From NCBI GenBank assembly GCA_902825875.1, contig CADECP010000006.1, positions 130,671-194,670 on the forward strand: a DNA stretch of 64,000 nucleotides. The letters are read 5' to 3'. The notes under the pieces were generated by a model that saw only the letters and a list, made by a program, of their open reading frames with translations, was not told where the DNA came from and made no database searches. Position 1 is the first letter of the stretch. Every line of letters starts with the position of its first letter. The translations under genes were made by a program, and so were the position numbers. Positions 37,176 through 45,750 of the stretch are shown here, in pieces. The stretch comes from an uncultured Acidobacteriota bacterium. Its GTDB lineage: Bacteria; Acidobacteriota; Blastocatellia; RBC074.

Positions 37176-39251
37176 ATGTTTTTCACCTTGCTGACATTCA
37201 TCGCTTTGGTTCCACCCGCCGCCTCGCCGCCTGTTTTATTGCCGTATGACATTTTGAAACTGGTCGGATTCGCCACCGGAGCCGCGCTGCATTTGTACCT
37301 GTGCTGGATGATCCTGAGCCGGTATGGCATTCGGCAGGTTGAACGCTCGTTACTGGGGTTGGGCGGCAGCATTGGGTTATGGCATCTGGGCAATTTTGCC
37401 GGGACGATTTACGACTTGCTGGAAGTCAGCGGCGGTTTGTGGTGGATGCGGTTTTGGGATTCGCTGGCTTATGTTGCGCTGGCGTTTTTGCCGCCGACGC
37501 TGGCGCACGCGCATTTGCGCGTGTGGGATTGGTTCGACGAACGCGCGCCTCGCCGATGGTTCAGGCCGATGATTGCAATTGGGTATGTTCCATTGATTTC
37601 GTTGCCGTGGGCGATCAGCAAACTCTGGAGCGAGCCGTATAAGCCGCCGATGGAAAAGCTGTCGTTGATGTTGCTGCCATTCATTTTGTGGATCGTGTTT
37701 GTCTTTGGCGAATGCGCGGCGATTGATTGGCGGTTGGCGCGTAGTTGGCAGTCGGCGCGCGAACGCAGGTTCTTTGAAGTTTTCGGCGCGACATTGGCCA
37801 GCATCGGAGTGTTGTTTTTGCTGACGTATGTGCTTGGCGCTCGCCACTGGCCAGGAGTCGGCAAGTATTTCGATTTGCTGGCCAAGCTGTCGTCGCTCGC
37901 TCCGACAGCGATAGTGGCTTATTACATTTATCGTTACCGCTATTTGGAATTGGTCATTCGTCAGAGCTTCGTTTACGCGGTGTTGGCCGTTGTAGTGTTG
38001 ATGGTTTACCTGTACGGCATTCGGCGATTGGGATTGGCGCTGCAATCGCGTTATGAATTGCGCGCCGATGTCATCGAAGCCTTGTTGATTTTAGTGGTCT
38101 TGGTGCTGGCTGCGCCGTTGCGCCGAGCGGTCGAACATTACCTGAAAAAACTCTTCACCACCGAAGTCGGTTTGTACCGCGATCTGGTTGCCCAAGTCGG
38201 CGCGGAGGCTTCGAGTTTTGGCGAACTGGCGCATTTCGTCGAATTCGCCGAACGCCGTTTGCGCGAAGCTCTGTCTCTGGACGAAATCAAAATCATTGCT
38301 GGGACTCTGACCAATTCTGCCGAAACCGAAGCTTGCCGCGTTGCCGAAATCGGGCAATTGACGGAAATCGAGCAGATGCCTTTGCTGGAACCGCTGCACG
38401 CGCTGGCGTGTTACCCGCTCTGGCGCGAAGGCCGTGTTGTAGGTTTGTTGATCGTTCGCGGCAACGCGCAATTGCTGACTTCTGAAAAGCGTGAAGTGCT
38501 GACGGTGCTGGCCGGTCACATCGCTGTCGCTGTGGAAAATTGCCAATTGCTGGAAGAAAAAGTGAAGTTGGAACGCGAATTGGCCGAACGCGAACGCCTG
38601 GCCAGTTTGGGGCAAATGGCTGCGACGGTCGCCCACGAAGTCAAAAACCCGTTGAGCGCGATCAAATCCATTACGCAGGTCATGCGCGAAGACGAAGTTG
38701 TCAGCCGCGAATATGGCCGCGATTTGGATTTAATCACCGGCGAAGTTGATCGTTTGAGCCGCAGCGTTTCTCAACTCTTGAGCTTTTCTCGTCCATCCGC
38801 TGTCGCCGCTTTGCCAGCGAGTTTGAGTGAAATTGTCGAAACTGTGTTGACGCTGACTCGTGCCGAAGCCGAACAGCGGTTGGTGAAAGTCAGCGTTGAT
38901 CTCCGAAGCAATCCGCAGTTTGACGGTGAGCGGACTTCGGCGATGAAAGAGGTTTTGCTGAACCTGACGCTCAACGCCGTTCAAGCGATCAATGTCGAAG
39001 GCGAAGTCCGAATCGAAAGTGAAACAGTCGTTGGCAAACTGCGGATTTCCGTCAGCGACAACGGCGAAGGCATTCCGCCAGACAAGCAGGAAAAAATCTT
39101 CGAGCCATTTTTTACCACCAAACAGCGCGGAACCGGATTGGGCTTGGCAATTGTCGCGCGGCGCGTGAGAGAACTCGGCGGCGACGTTTCCATTGTCAGC
39201 CCGAACGGCGAACAGCGTGGCACAAAATTTGTTGTAAGTTTGCCGCTTTGA
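37176..39251 (+). CDS. Membrane sensor histidine kinase with GAF-like region
   Basis: A 691-residue kinase. About eight N-terminal hydrophobic helices (residues 1-310) form the sensor, followed by a GAF-like stretch (about 330-455), a HisKA domain with phosphoacceptor His487 (VAHEVKNPLSAIK) and a HATPase domain with NLTLNAVQAI (N box), DNGEGIP and GTGLGLAIVARRV (G boxes). The coupled gene at 39341 encodes an NtrC-type regulator, so the pair is a two-component system. The signal sensed is unknown. No good ribosome binding site is seen. Confidence 0.93.
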   Translation: MFFTLLTFIALVPPAASPPVLLPYDILKLVGFATGAALHLYLCWMILSRYGIRQVERSLLGLGGSIGLWHLGNFAGTIYDLLEVSGGLWWMRFWDSLAYVALAFLPPTLAHAHLRVWDWFDERAPRRWFRPMIAIGYVPLISLPWAISKLWSEPYKPPMEKLSLMLLPFILWIVFVFGECAAIDWRLARSWQSARERRFFEVFGATLASIGVLFLLTYVLGARHWPGVGKYFDLLAKLSSLAPTAIVAYYIYRYRYLELVIRQSFVYAVLAVVVLMVYLYGIRRLGLALQSRYELRADVIEALLILVVLVLAAPLRRAVEHYLKKLFTTEVGLYRDLVAQVGAEASSFGELAHFVEFAERRLREALSLDEIKIIAGTLTNSAETEACRVAEIGQLTEIEQMPLLEPLHALACYPLWREGRVVGLLIVRGNAQLLTSEKREVLTVLAGHIAVAVENCQLLEEKVKLERELAERERLASLGQMAATVAHEVKNPLSAIKSITQVMREDEVVSREYGRDLDLITGEVDRLSRSVSQLLSFSRPSAVAALPASLSEIVETVLTLTRAEAEQRLVKVSVDLRSNPQFDGERTSAMKEVLLNLTLNAVQAINVEGEVRIESETVVGKLRISVSDNGEGIPPDKQEKIFEPFFTTKQRGTGLGLAIVARRVRELGGDVSIVSPNGEQRGTKFVVSLPL

Positions 39252-39300
39252 CTTATTGGTAGCGCGAAAGAGGAAAAGGAAGCTTCGCGCTTTTGTTCCA

Positions 39301-39324
39301 GCAGGCGGGGGCGCCTGCGTACCC
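39301..39324. repeat. GCAGGCGGGGGCGCCTGC repeat upstream of regulator
   Basis: A GC-rich palindrome GCAGGCGGGGGCGCCTGCGTACCC lies 17 bp before the response regulator start. Its inverted relative follows the same gene at 40816-40849. Confidence 0.8.
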
Positions 39325-39340
39325 AGCGGAAAGGTTGTTT

Positions 39341-40798
39341 ATGTCCGAAGCAAAAATTTTGATTGTTGATGATGAAGAAGCCGCGCGGTACGGAATGGCG
39401 CGCGCGCTGAAGAATTACTCCGTCACCGAAGCCGGTAGCGTCACCGAAGCGCGCAAGGCCGTTGCTGCGGCTCGGCCTGATTTGATGCTGTGCGACATCA
39501 ATTTGCCCGGCGTGAGCGGACTGGATTATTTGCGTGAACTCAACGCGAATGACGACGCTCCGCCGGTGGTGATGATTACGGCGCACGGCAACGAACGCAC
39601 CGCCGTCGAAGCCATCAAAGCCGGAGCTTACGATTATCTGGCCAAGCCTTTTGAAGTGGACGAACTGCGGCTGGTCGTCAAAAACGCTCTGGAAGCCGCC
39701 GGATTGCGTCAGGAAAACCAGCGCCTGAAAGCTGAATTGAAAGCCGCGCGCGGAGTCGGCGATTTGCTTGGCGTCAGCGATGCGATGCGGCGCGTGTACG
39801 ATTTGATTCAGAAAGTTTCCGCCACCGACGTGACCGTTTTGATTCACGGCGAATCGGGAACCGGAAAAGAGCTTGTGGCGCGAGCCATTCACGAACAATC
39901 GGCGCACAGGCGCAGCGGCGAATTCGTGGCGATGAATTGCGCCGCGTTGCCCAGCGAGTTGATCGAATCCGAACTCTTTGGCCACGAAAAAGGCGCGTTC
40001 ACAGGAGCCGCTGGCCAACGCAAAGGCAAGTTCGAACAAGCCAACGGCGGCACAATCTTTCTGGATGAAATCGGCGATATGAGTTTGAACACGCAAGCCA
40101 AGCTCTTGCGCGTGCTTGAAGAGCGGCGCGTTGAACGACTGGGCGGTTCGCATTCGATTCCGGTAGATGTTCGAGTCGTCAGCGCCACCAACCGCGACCT
40201 GGCCAAAGCCGTTGCCGAAGACAAATTCCGCTCCGATTTGTATTACCGCTTGCGCGTGGTGCAAATGGATTTGCCGCCGTTGCGCCAGCGCCGTGAAGAC
40301 ATTCCGTTGCTGGCCGAAAGCTTTTTGCAAACCTACGCCAAACGTTACGGGTTGAACTGCACGGAAATCAGCGCCGAAGCGATGAAGCGATTGGTGGCTT
40401 TTGACTGGCCGGGCAACGTGCGCGAACTTCGCAATGCCATCGAACGCAGCGTAGTTTTGGCCGACGGCAAATCGCTGAAAGCCGAAGACCTGCCTGCTGA
40501 AATTTCAGCCAAGCCCGAAGCCCAGAAAGCAGCCGTCGTTTTTGATCGTGCCGCAACCGCCGCAAGCGACAACTCTGACCCGCTGGAAATTCCTTTCCTT
40601 GATGATTTCCGCGAAGCCCGCCGCGAATTCGAGCGCGCTTACATCGAACGCTGCCTGATCGAAACCGGCGGCAACGTCACTCGCGCGGCGGAAAAAGTCG
40701 GCATGCATCGCCAAAGCCTCCAACAAAAACTGAAAGATTTGGGGCTTATGCGCCGCTACGTGCTCAGCAACGAAGCGCAAGATTCCGATGACGAGTGA
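39341..40798 (+). CDS. Sigma-54-dependent NtrC-type response regulator
   Basis: A 485-residue regulator: receiver domain with Asp52 in LMLCDINLPG, AAA+ domain with GESGTGKE (Walker A) and GAFTGA (sigma-54 contact loop, intact), and a C-terminal Fis-type helix-turn-helix (GNVTRAAEKVGMHRQSLQQK). It should activate sigma-54 promoters when phosphorylated by the kinase upstream. The start at ATG 39341 (MSEAKILIVDDEE) has AAAGG upstream; the frame opens at 39293 but that part is repeat DNA. Target genes are unknown. Confidence 0.95.
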   Translation: MSEAKILIVDDEEAARYGMARALKNYSVTEAGSVTEARKAVAAARPDLMLCDINLPGVSGLDYLRELNANDDAPPVVMITAHGNERTAVEAIKAGAYDYLAKPFEVDELRLVVKNALEAAGLRQENQRLKAELKAARGVGDLLGVSDAMRRVYDLIQKVSATDVTVLIHGESGTGKELVARAIHEQSAHRRSGEFVAMNCAALPSELIESELFGHEKGAFTGAAGQRKGKFEQANGGTIFLDEIGDMSLNTQAKLLRVLEERRVERLGGSHSIPVDVRVVSATNRDLAKAVAEDKFRSDLYYRLRVVQMDLPPLRQRREDIPLLAESFLQTYAKRYGLNCTEISAEAMKRLVAFDWPGNVRELRNAIERSVVLADGKSLKAEDLPAEISAKPEAQKAAVVFDRAATAASDNSDPLEIPFLDDFREARREFERAYIERCLIETGGNVTRAAEKVGMHRQSLQQKLKDLGLMRRYVLSNEAQDSDDE

Positions 40799-40815
40799 AA
40801 GATTTTTCCGACAGC

Positions 40816-40922
40816 GTACGGGGACGCAGGCGCCCCCGCCTGCCCCACCTTCTGAAATAGCCTATCCCTTTTCAACATGCCATTTGCCAAGACCAGCACG
40901 CGGGAGCGCGTGCGTTCCCAGC
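40816..40922. repeat. GC-rich palindromes downstream of regulator
   Basis: GTACGGGGACGCAGGCG and CCCCCGCCTGCCCCACC (40816-40849) form an inverted copy of the repeat at 39301-39324. A second palindrome, GCACGCGGGAGCGCGTGCGT (40896-40922), follows. They lie in a 287-bp gap with no supported gene. Confidence 0.75.
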
Positions 40923-41085
40923 TTGTGGCATCGCCATTGCACTACCAATTCTCGCAACCGTTTAGGACTTTGAATCTTGCGTTGAATTGTCGTCATTGCA
41001 GTTCATGTATGGCTGCTGCTGTGGTGGCGGTTCAGCGCAAGGATTTTTTCTGGCGGCTTTCCACCTTTTTCCCTTCGAGGCTTTT

Positions 41086-41574
41086 ATGCGAGTAAAAACC
41101 ATTTCTTTTCTGCTTTGCTGGGTTTTGATTTTGACTGCGCCCGGAGTTCTGGCTCAACAGGTTCAAACCTGGGACGATTTGCGCCAAACGCTGACCGCCG
41201 GAAAGCTCCGAGTGGAAAAAAAAGACGGCAAGAAAGTCACCGGCCAGCTCAAAAGCATTTCGGACAGCGAACTGGTGATCGAACGCAAAGGCAAAGACCT
41301 GAGCATTGAACGTCAGCGAGTAAAAAACGTCTGGACGGTCGGCCCGCCCAATCGCGTAAAACAGAGGTTTTTCAGCGGACTTGGCTTTGCCGGAGGTTTG
41401 CTTGGCGGAGCGATGATCGCTGTCGGACTGGGCTTCAAACAGTGCGGCGGTAGTTGTGGCGACGAAGGAACCGGAATCGCTCTTGCGTTGATCGGGCTTC
41501 CAATTGCCGGAATTTTCCTTGGGCATAAGCTGGCTGGCGACGGCAAACGCACGCTGGTTTATTCCGCGCCGTGA
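41086..41574 (+). CDS. Small exported protein with glycine-rich membrane segment
   Basis: A 162-residue protein with a signal peptide (ISFLLCWVLILTAPGVLA). A basic domain (KKDGKKVTGQLKSISDSELVI) with an SH3/Sm-like strand pattern precedes a glycine-rich hydrophobic stretch (GLGFAGGLLGGAMIAVGLGF and ALALIGLPIAGIFLGH). The gene at 41711-42190 encodes a paralogue with the same plan. Its function is not known to me. ATG 41086 has GAGG upstream; a longer frame from 40987 is unlikely. Confidence 0.75.
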   Translation: MRVKTISFLLCWVLILTAPGVLAQQVQTWDDLRQTLTAGKLRVEKKDGKKVTGQLKSISDSELVIERKGKDLSIERQRVKNVWTVGPPNRVKQRFFSGLGFAGGLLGGAMIAVGLGFKQCGGSCGDEGTGIALALIGLPIAGIFLGHKLAGDGKRTLVYSAP

Positions 41575-41585
41575 CGCTGACAATC

Positions 41586-41674
41586 GGTACGGAACGAGGA
41601 GCGGTAGCGACTCGGTTGCTTGTGAGGCTAAGGCTTAGTGAACACCCGGTCGCTGCCGCTCCAGGTTCCGTACC
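41586..41674. repeat. Inverted repeat of GGTACGGAAC...GCGGTAGCGAC
   Basis: A 26-bp left arm (41586-41611) is imperfectly inverted at 41648-41674, with about 36 bases between. It fills most of the gap between the two paralogous small genes and could form a strong hairpin. Confidence 0.75.
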
Positions 41675-41710
41675 AAGCTCTCTGATGGTACATCCAGAAA
41701 GGAACTCGCC

Positions 41711-42190
41711 ATGTTGCTGAAAATTCAAAGCATCGCACTCATTTTGATTCTGGCCCTTGGCCAAACGCTGGTCGCTCAAGCCGCTGGTCAACAGCCTGAC
41801 GGTTGGAACGTCGTTCAGGCAATTCCCATTGGCGAACAGTTGTTGGTCGAATTGAAAGACGACAAGCAAGCCAAAGGAAAACTTTCCGCTGTTTCCGAAA
41901 CTGAATTGACCTTGCTGAAAGGATCGCAGAGCACGACTCTGAACCAAGCGAACATTCGCAGAGTTTTCCGGCTCGTTGGCAAAACGCGCGGCCAAAGCAC
42001 GCTGAAAGGTGCGGGAATCGGCGCAGCCACAGGAGCAGGCATCGGCTTGGTGATTTACTTGCCAGCGCGCGACGACATCGTCGGTTCGATTGTGCCTGGC
42101 TTCGGAGCAATCGGCGCAGGTATCGGCGCTGCCATCGGAGCCATCGGCGGCAGCGGACAAAAGAAAGTGTTGGTTTACGAGGTCAAATGA
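41711..42190 (+). CDS. Small exported glycine-zipper protein, paralogue
   Basis: A 159-residue paralogue of the gene at 41086-41574: signal peptide (SIALILILALGQTLVAQA), a basic strand-rich domain (LVELKDDKQAKGKLSAVSET) and a glycine-zipper-like tail (GAGIGAATGAGIGLVIYL, GAIGAGIGAAIGAIGG). Glycine zippers often insert in outer membranes. AAAGGAAC precedes the ATG. The stop overlaps the next start by 4 bp, so it is coupled to the 100-residue membrane protein. Confidence 0.75.
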   Translation: MLLKIQSIALILILALGQTLVAQAAGQQPDGWNVVQAIPIGEQLLVELKDDKQAKGKLSAVSETELTLLKGSQSTTLNQANIRRVFRLVGKTRGQSTLKGAGIGAATGAGIGLVIYLPARDDIVGSIVPGFGAIGAGIGAAIGAIGGSGQKKVLVYEVK

Positions 42191-42489
42191 CGATGATCTG
42201 CAAGAAAGAAAAAATAACTGCGCTGATGAAAGCAGGCTCTATTTTGTTATGCGGAGTCGGTGGAATGGCACTTGGGTGGCTGATTGGATACACGGTTTAT
42301 TTCTTTACGGAAGTTTTTCCATTCAGAAATGCTCCAGTTGAGATTCGCGTTTTCCATGCTGTTGATGGCTCGGCTGCAATTGGGATACCGACGATTATGT
42401 TTTTAATACCTGGTTGCGCGATTGTCGGTTTTTTCGTCTCGGCCTATTTCCTTCGTAATGAACGAGGGAAGGTTGGGGCGCTGTTATGA
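42187..42489 (+). CDS. Small membrane protein of unknown function
   Basis: A 100-residue protein with two clear hydrophobic helices (SILLCGVGGMALGWLIGYTVYF and IPTIMFLIPGCAIVGFFVSAYF) and a charged loop between. I do not recognise a family. It overlaps both neighbours by 4 bp (ATGA each time), so it is part of a tight operon ending in the phosphodiesterase-like gene. Confidence 0.7.
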   Translation: MTMICKKEKITALMKAGSILLCGVGGMALGWLIGYTVYFFTEVFPFRNAPVEIRVFHAVDGSAAIGIPTIMFLIPGCAIVGFFVSAYFLRNERGKVGALL

Positions 42490-43901
42490 AGCAAAAAATA
42501 CTATTGCCAATTTATCTGGTTTTCTGCTGTTCGGTACTGCCGCTCAATTTGTGGTTCGGAACAAGTCCATCTCAAAGCAAGCCTGTCTCCCGCCGTCTGG
42601 TGCTGGTGCTGGATGGAGTTCCTTACGAAACCATTGCCGAGTTGAAAGCCGAAGGGCGTTTCAGCCGATTTCACCAACCGGCGCGGATGGTTTCGACTTT
42701 TCCTTCGCTGACGAATCCGGCGATGGTGGAGATTTTGCATCACGACGATTCGCCGGGTTACGAAGATCATTTTTACGACCGCGAGCGCAATCGTTTGCTC
42801 GGCACGATTCAGGATCGGTTGCAGGGGCAGAAATTCATCGCCGGGACTTTCCGCCAGACTTTCGATTATCACGCCGATGCGTTCAAAGGCGCGTTGGGTT
42901 ACGTCGCGGCTCCGATTGGAACGGCTACGCTGGCGCAGATTGATTTGATGGAATTGCGACATGCCTTTCGAGAATCCGACGCGCCGTTGTTTGTCGGTTA
43001 CATCGGCGAAACCGATTCGTTGGCGCATCTGGGCGGCAAAGAGCATTTGAAAACTTTCCTGCAAACCGTTGATCGCACGATGGACGAATTGATTGCCGAA
43101 GCCGAACGCGGCGGCGGTCATCTGGAAGTCGAAATGTTTTCAGATCACGGCAACCGCTACGACAGCTACAAAAACGTGAAGCTCAATGACGCGCTGGCTC
43201 AGGCGGGTTTTGTCACCGAAAAGACCGTCAAAGACGAACGCAGCGTCGTATTGCCGAAACACGGACTGGTTGGAGCTTCGATGATGTTCACTCAGCCACA
43301 AAACCGCGCGCGCGTGGCTGAAGTCAGCGCGGCGACGACGGGCGTGGATTTCGCCGTTTACAGATCGGACGAAAACACGATTGAGCTTGTCAGCCGTCGC
43401 GGACTTGCTCGTGTGTTCAGAAACGGCGAGCGGTTCAAATATGAAGACTTGAGCAGTGATCCGCTGAAACTAGCTTCGATCATCGAAACGATGAAAGCCA
43501 ACAGCCTGATGGATGCTGAAGGATTTGCCTCTGCCGACGATTGGTTCGCGGCGACGCGCGAACACAGCTACGTTGATCCGCTGCGGCGACTTTTCGCCGG
43601 ATTCACCAAACACATCAAAACGCTGGCCGACGTGATTGTCAGTTACGAAGACGGTTATCTGCTTGGCAGCCCCATGCTGACTTACCTGGCCGAAATGCGA
43701 GCGACGCATGGCAATTTGCTGCGCGGCGAAACCGAAGGCTTTGCGATGTCTACGCGGCAGGAGCTTCCGCCATCCGTTCGCGGCTACGAATTGAATCGGT
43801 TGTTCACGCTGGATCAGCGAACCAAAGTCCGCAGCCACATCAGCGGCGTCGGCCATTGCCAACTCGGCCCGGCGCTGGCTCAGCAAATGGCCGGGAACTA
43901 A
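42486..43901 (+). CDS. Exported alkaline phosphatase-superfamily protein (NPP-like)
   Basis: A 471-residue protein with a signal or anchor segment (LLPIYLVFCCSVLPLNLWFG). Motifs of the alkaline phosphatase/nucleotide pyrophosphatase superfamily are present: RLVLVLDGVPYETI (metal Asp), STFPSLTNPAMVEI (Thr or Ser nucleophile region), GYIGETDSLAHLGG and FSDHGNRYDSYKN (metal Asp-His). The substrate is unknown. It overlaps the upstream gene by 4 bp. Confidence 0.82.
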   Translation: MKQKILLPIYLVFCCSVLPLNLWFGTSPSQSKPVSRRLVLVLDGVPYETIAELKAEGRFSRFHQPARMVSTFPSLTNPAMVEILHHDDSPGYEDHFYDRERNRLLGTIQDRLQGQKFIAGTFRQTFDYHADAFKGALGYVAAPIGTATLAQIDLMELRHAFRESDAPLFVGYIGETDSLAHLGGKEHLKTFLQTVDRTMDELIAEAERGGGHLEVEMFSDHGNRYDSYKNVKLNDALAQAGFVTEKTVKDERSVVLPKHGLVGASMMFTQPQNRARVAEVSAATTGVDFAVYRSDENTIELVSRRGLARVFRNGERFKYEDLSSDPLKLASIIETMKANSLMDAEGFASADDWFAATREHSYVDPLRRLFAGFTKHIKTLADVIVSYEDGYLLGSPMLTYLAEMRATHGNLLRGETEGFAMSTRQELPPSVRGYELNRLFTLDQRTKVRSHISGVGHCQLGPALAQQMAGN

Positions 43902-43917
43902 ATCCAAGCGAAAAGCT

Positions 43918-44046
43918 TTGAAACAGGATTGCCAGGATTTTTTTCAGGATGAACAGGATTCAAACCTGACTGAAACCTTGTTGGGATTGAGGAGCCTGTA
44001 AATCCTGCTGGTAATCATGTTCATCCTGTTGAAAAAGATTGTCTCC
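43918..44046. repeat. AACAGGATT dispersed repeat, copy A
   Basis: A 129-bp unit beginning TTGAAACAGGATT and including TTTTTCAGGATGAACAGGATTC and GCCTGTAAATCCTGCT is repeated at 58475-58604. The ends are partly inverted (CAGGATGAACAGG against TGTTCATCCTG). It lies in the 297-bp gap before the exported protein at 44199; the rest of that gap shows no gene. Confidence 0.85.
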
Positions 44047-44198
44047 AAGTTGCTTGTTCTGATTTAGAGCCGAAGATTTCTTGATACTCCTTGTCCAAGT
44101 TTCCCGCTTACCAAAGTGAGAGCGAAAAAAGCTTTCAATTGTGGACAAGCCGCGCTGGCTTGCCGGGAAAACAAATTGCCAACCGATAGGAGATCGTC

Positions 44199-44783
44199 AT
44201 GAAAAAACTGATTCATCATTTCACCGCTATCAAACTGATTGTCACCGCCAGTGTGTTGCTGGCTTGCTTTGCTGGGACGGGATTGGCTCAGGCCGGAGAA
44301 GACGATTACAAAATCCGCGTGGATATTCTGGGAGTTCCGGGCGAAGGCGTTGGCGGTTCCATCGAAGCCTTTCAGGCGAGTTCCGGCGTGGCTGCGGATT
44401 TGAGTTCGACTGGCATTTCAAGCAGTCGCGCCAAGTTTGCTCCGGTGATGATTACCAAAGGCATTGATAGCGCCACGCCCAAACTGCAAACCATCTGCGC
44501 CGGCGGTCAGCGATTGCGACAGGTGCAGATCAGTTTTTCTCGCAGCAATCGCTTGCTGAAAAACGGCGAGCAGGTGTTTTTGCGAATCGTGTTGGAAGAC
44601 GTGCTGGTGAGTTCGGCAAACATCCGATTGCCGAAAGCGACCGATGCCAAAGGAGCTTTGGCCGCTGGCGAACCGGAAGAAGAAGTTGCATTCAGTTTCA
44701 GCCGCATCACCTGGATTTACACCTTGCCGAACGGCAGCACTGTCCGCGAAGCTTGGGACTTGAGATCAGGCAGAGAGTTGTAG
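44199..44783 (+). CDS. Exported protein of unknown function
   Basis: A 194-residue protein with a signal peptide (IKLIVTASVLLACFAGTGLA). The mature part includes VDILGVPGEGVGGSIEAFQA, TPKLQTICAGGQRLRQV and WIYTLPNGSTVREAWDLRSG. Its strand-rich pattern, KFAPVMITKGIDSATPKL especially, recalls Hcp-type type VI secretion proteins, but the signal peptide argues against an Hcp tube, so I leave it unassigned. AGGAGA precedes the ATG. The gap before it holds the dispersed repeat. Confidence 0.65.
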   Translation: MKKLIHHFTAIKLIVTASVLLACFAGTGLAQAGEDDYKIRVDILGVPGEGVGGSIEAFQASSGVAADLSSTGISSSRAKFAPVMITKGIDSATPKLQTICAGGQRLRQVQISFSRSNRLLKNGEQVFLRIVLEDVLVSSANIRLPKATDAKGALAAGEPEEEVAFSFSRITWIYTLPNGSTVREAWDLRSGREL

Positions 44784-44908
44784 AACTGGTTCCTGCTGGT
44801 TCAAAACATCGAAGCCACAGATTGCTCCGTCAGTCTGTGGCTGTCGTGTTTTGCCGCAATGCGCTTGTCCGTCGTAACATCCGGGTTGAGATAAGGAGTG
44901 AAACCACA

Positions 44909-45511
44909 ATGACTGTTACGCCGCTTGTTCAGGAAACTATGGAAACCAAAATTCGTCGGATGGCGGAGGAAAGCCTGGACGCCAAGCGCAGGTTTTTTGA
45001 CCGCTCGGTTGGCGATGTCGCCGAAGCCGCGCGACTCATTGTCGCTTCAATGCGCGCTGGCGGGAAGCTGCTGATTTTCGGAAATGGTGGTTCGGCAGCC
45101 GACGCACAACACATTGCTGCTGAGTTGGCATTCCGAATGGGGCGTGACCGACAAGCGTTACCGGCAATCGCATTGACCACGGATTCGTCGCTGCTGACAG
45201 CCATCAGCAATGACCGGCATTTCAATTTTGTCTTTGCCCGGCAGATTCAGGCCATCGGTCGCAAAGGCGATGTGGTGCTGGCGATTTCGACCAGCGGCAA
45301 TTCGCCAAACGTCGTCGAAGCCGTCAAACAAGCCAACGCGATGGAAATCACGACCATCGGTTTGCTGGGCAATTCCGGTGGCGAATTGGCAACGCTGGTT
45401 GATCTGCCGTTGATTGTCGCTCACCACGAAACTCCGCGCATTCAGGAAGTCCACATCACCATCAGCCACATGATCTGTGAATTGGTCGAAGACGAGTTGT
45501 GCCCGATTTGA
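44909..45511 (+). CDS. gmhA: Sedoheptulose-7-phosphate isomerase GmhA
   Basis: GmhA makes D-glycero-D-manno-heptose 7-phosphate, the first step to LPS inner-core or S-layer heptose. The 200-residue SIS-domain protein shows GNGGSAADAQHIAAEL, SNDRHFNFVFARQ, STSGNSPNVVEAV and a C-terminal EVHITISHMICELVE with the metal-binding His region. AAGGAG precedes ATG 44909; the frame is open from 44753 but overlaps the upstream gene. Other heptose genes are not in the window. Confidence 0.94.
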   Translation: MTVTPLVQETMETKIRRMAEESLDAKRRFFDRSVGDVAEAARLIVASMRAGGKLLIFGNGGSAADAQHIAAELAFRMGRDRQALPAIALTTDSSLLTAISNDRHFNFVFARQIQAIGRKGDVVLAISTSGNSPNVVEAVKQANAMEITTIGLLGNSGGELATLVDLPLIVAHHETPRIQEVHITISHMICELVEDELCPI

Positions 45512-45750
45512 AAAAGCCGCTTGAAGCTCTGAAACGTTTCTCAGCCCCATTTCTTTTTCAGGCGTGAACAAACCTGACAATCCAAAGTTGAATCCGAAGC
45601 GTTGCGAATTCTTTTCGCCAAGCGCCTGCGGTTTTTTTCAGGCCTGTTCCGCTTATGTAATTTGAGGAAGTAAAACTCAGCCAAACTGGCAAACAATAAT
45701 GCCCAACAAACGCGGCGCTGAGCGTCGCGCCCAATAAGGAGCCAATCAAC

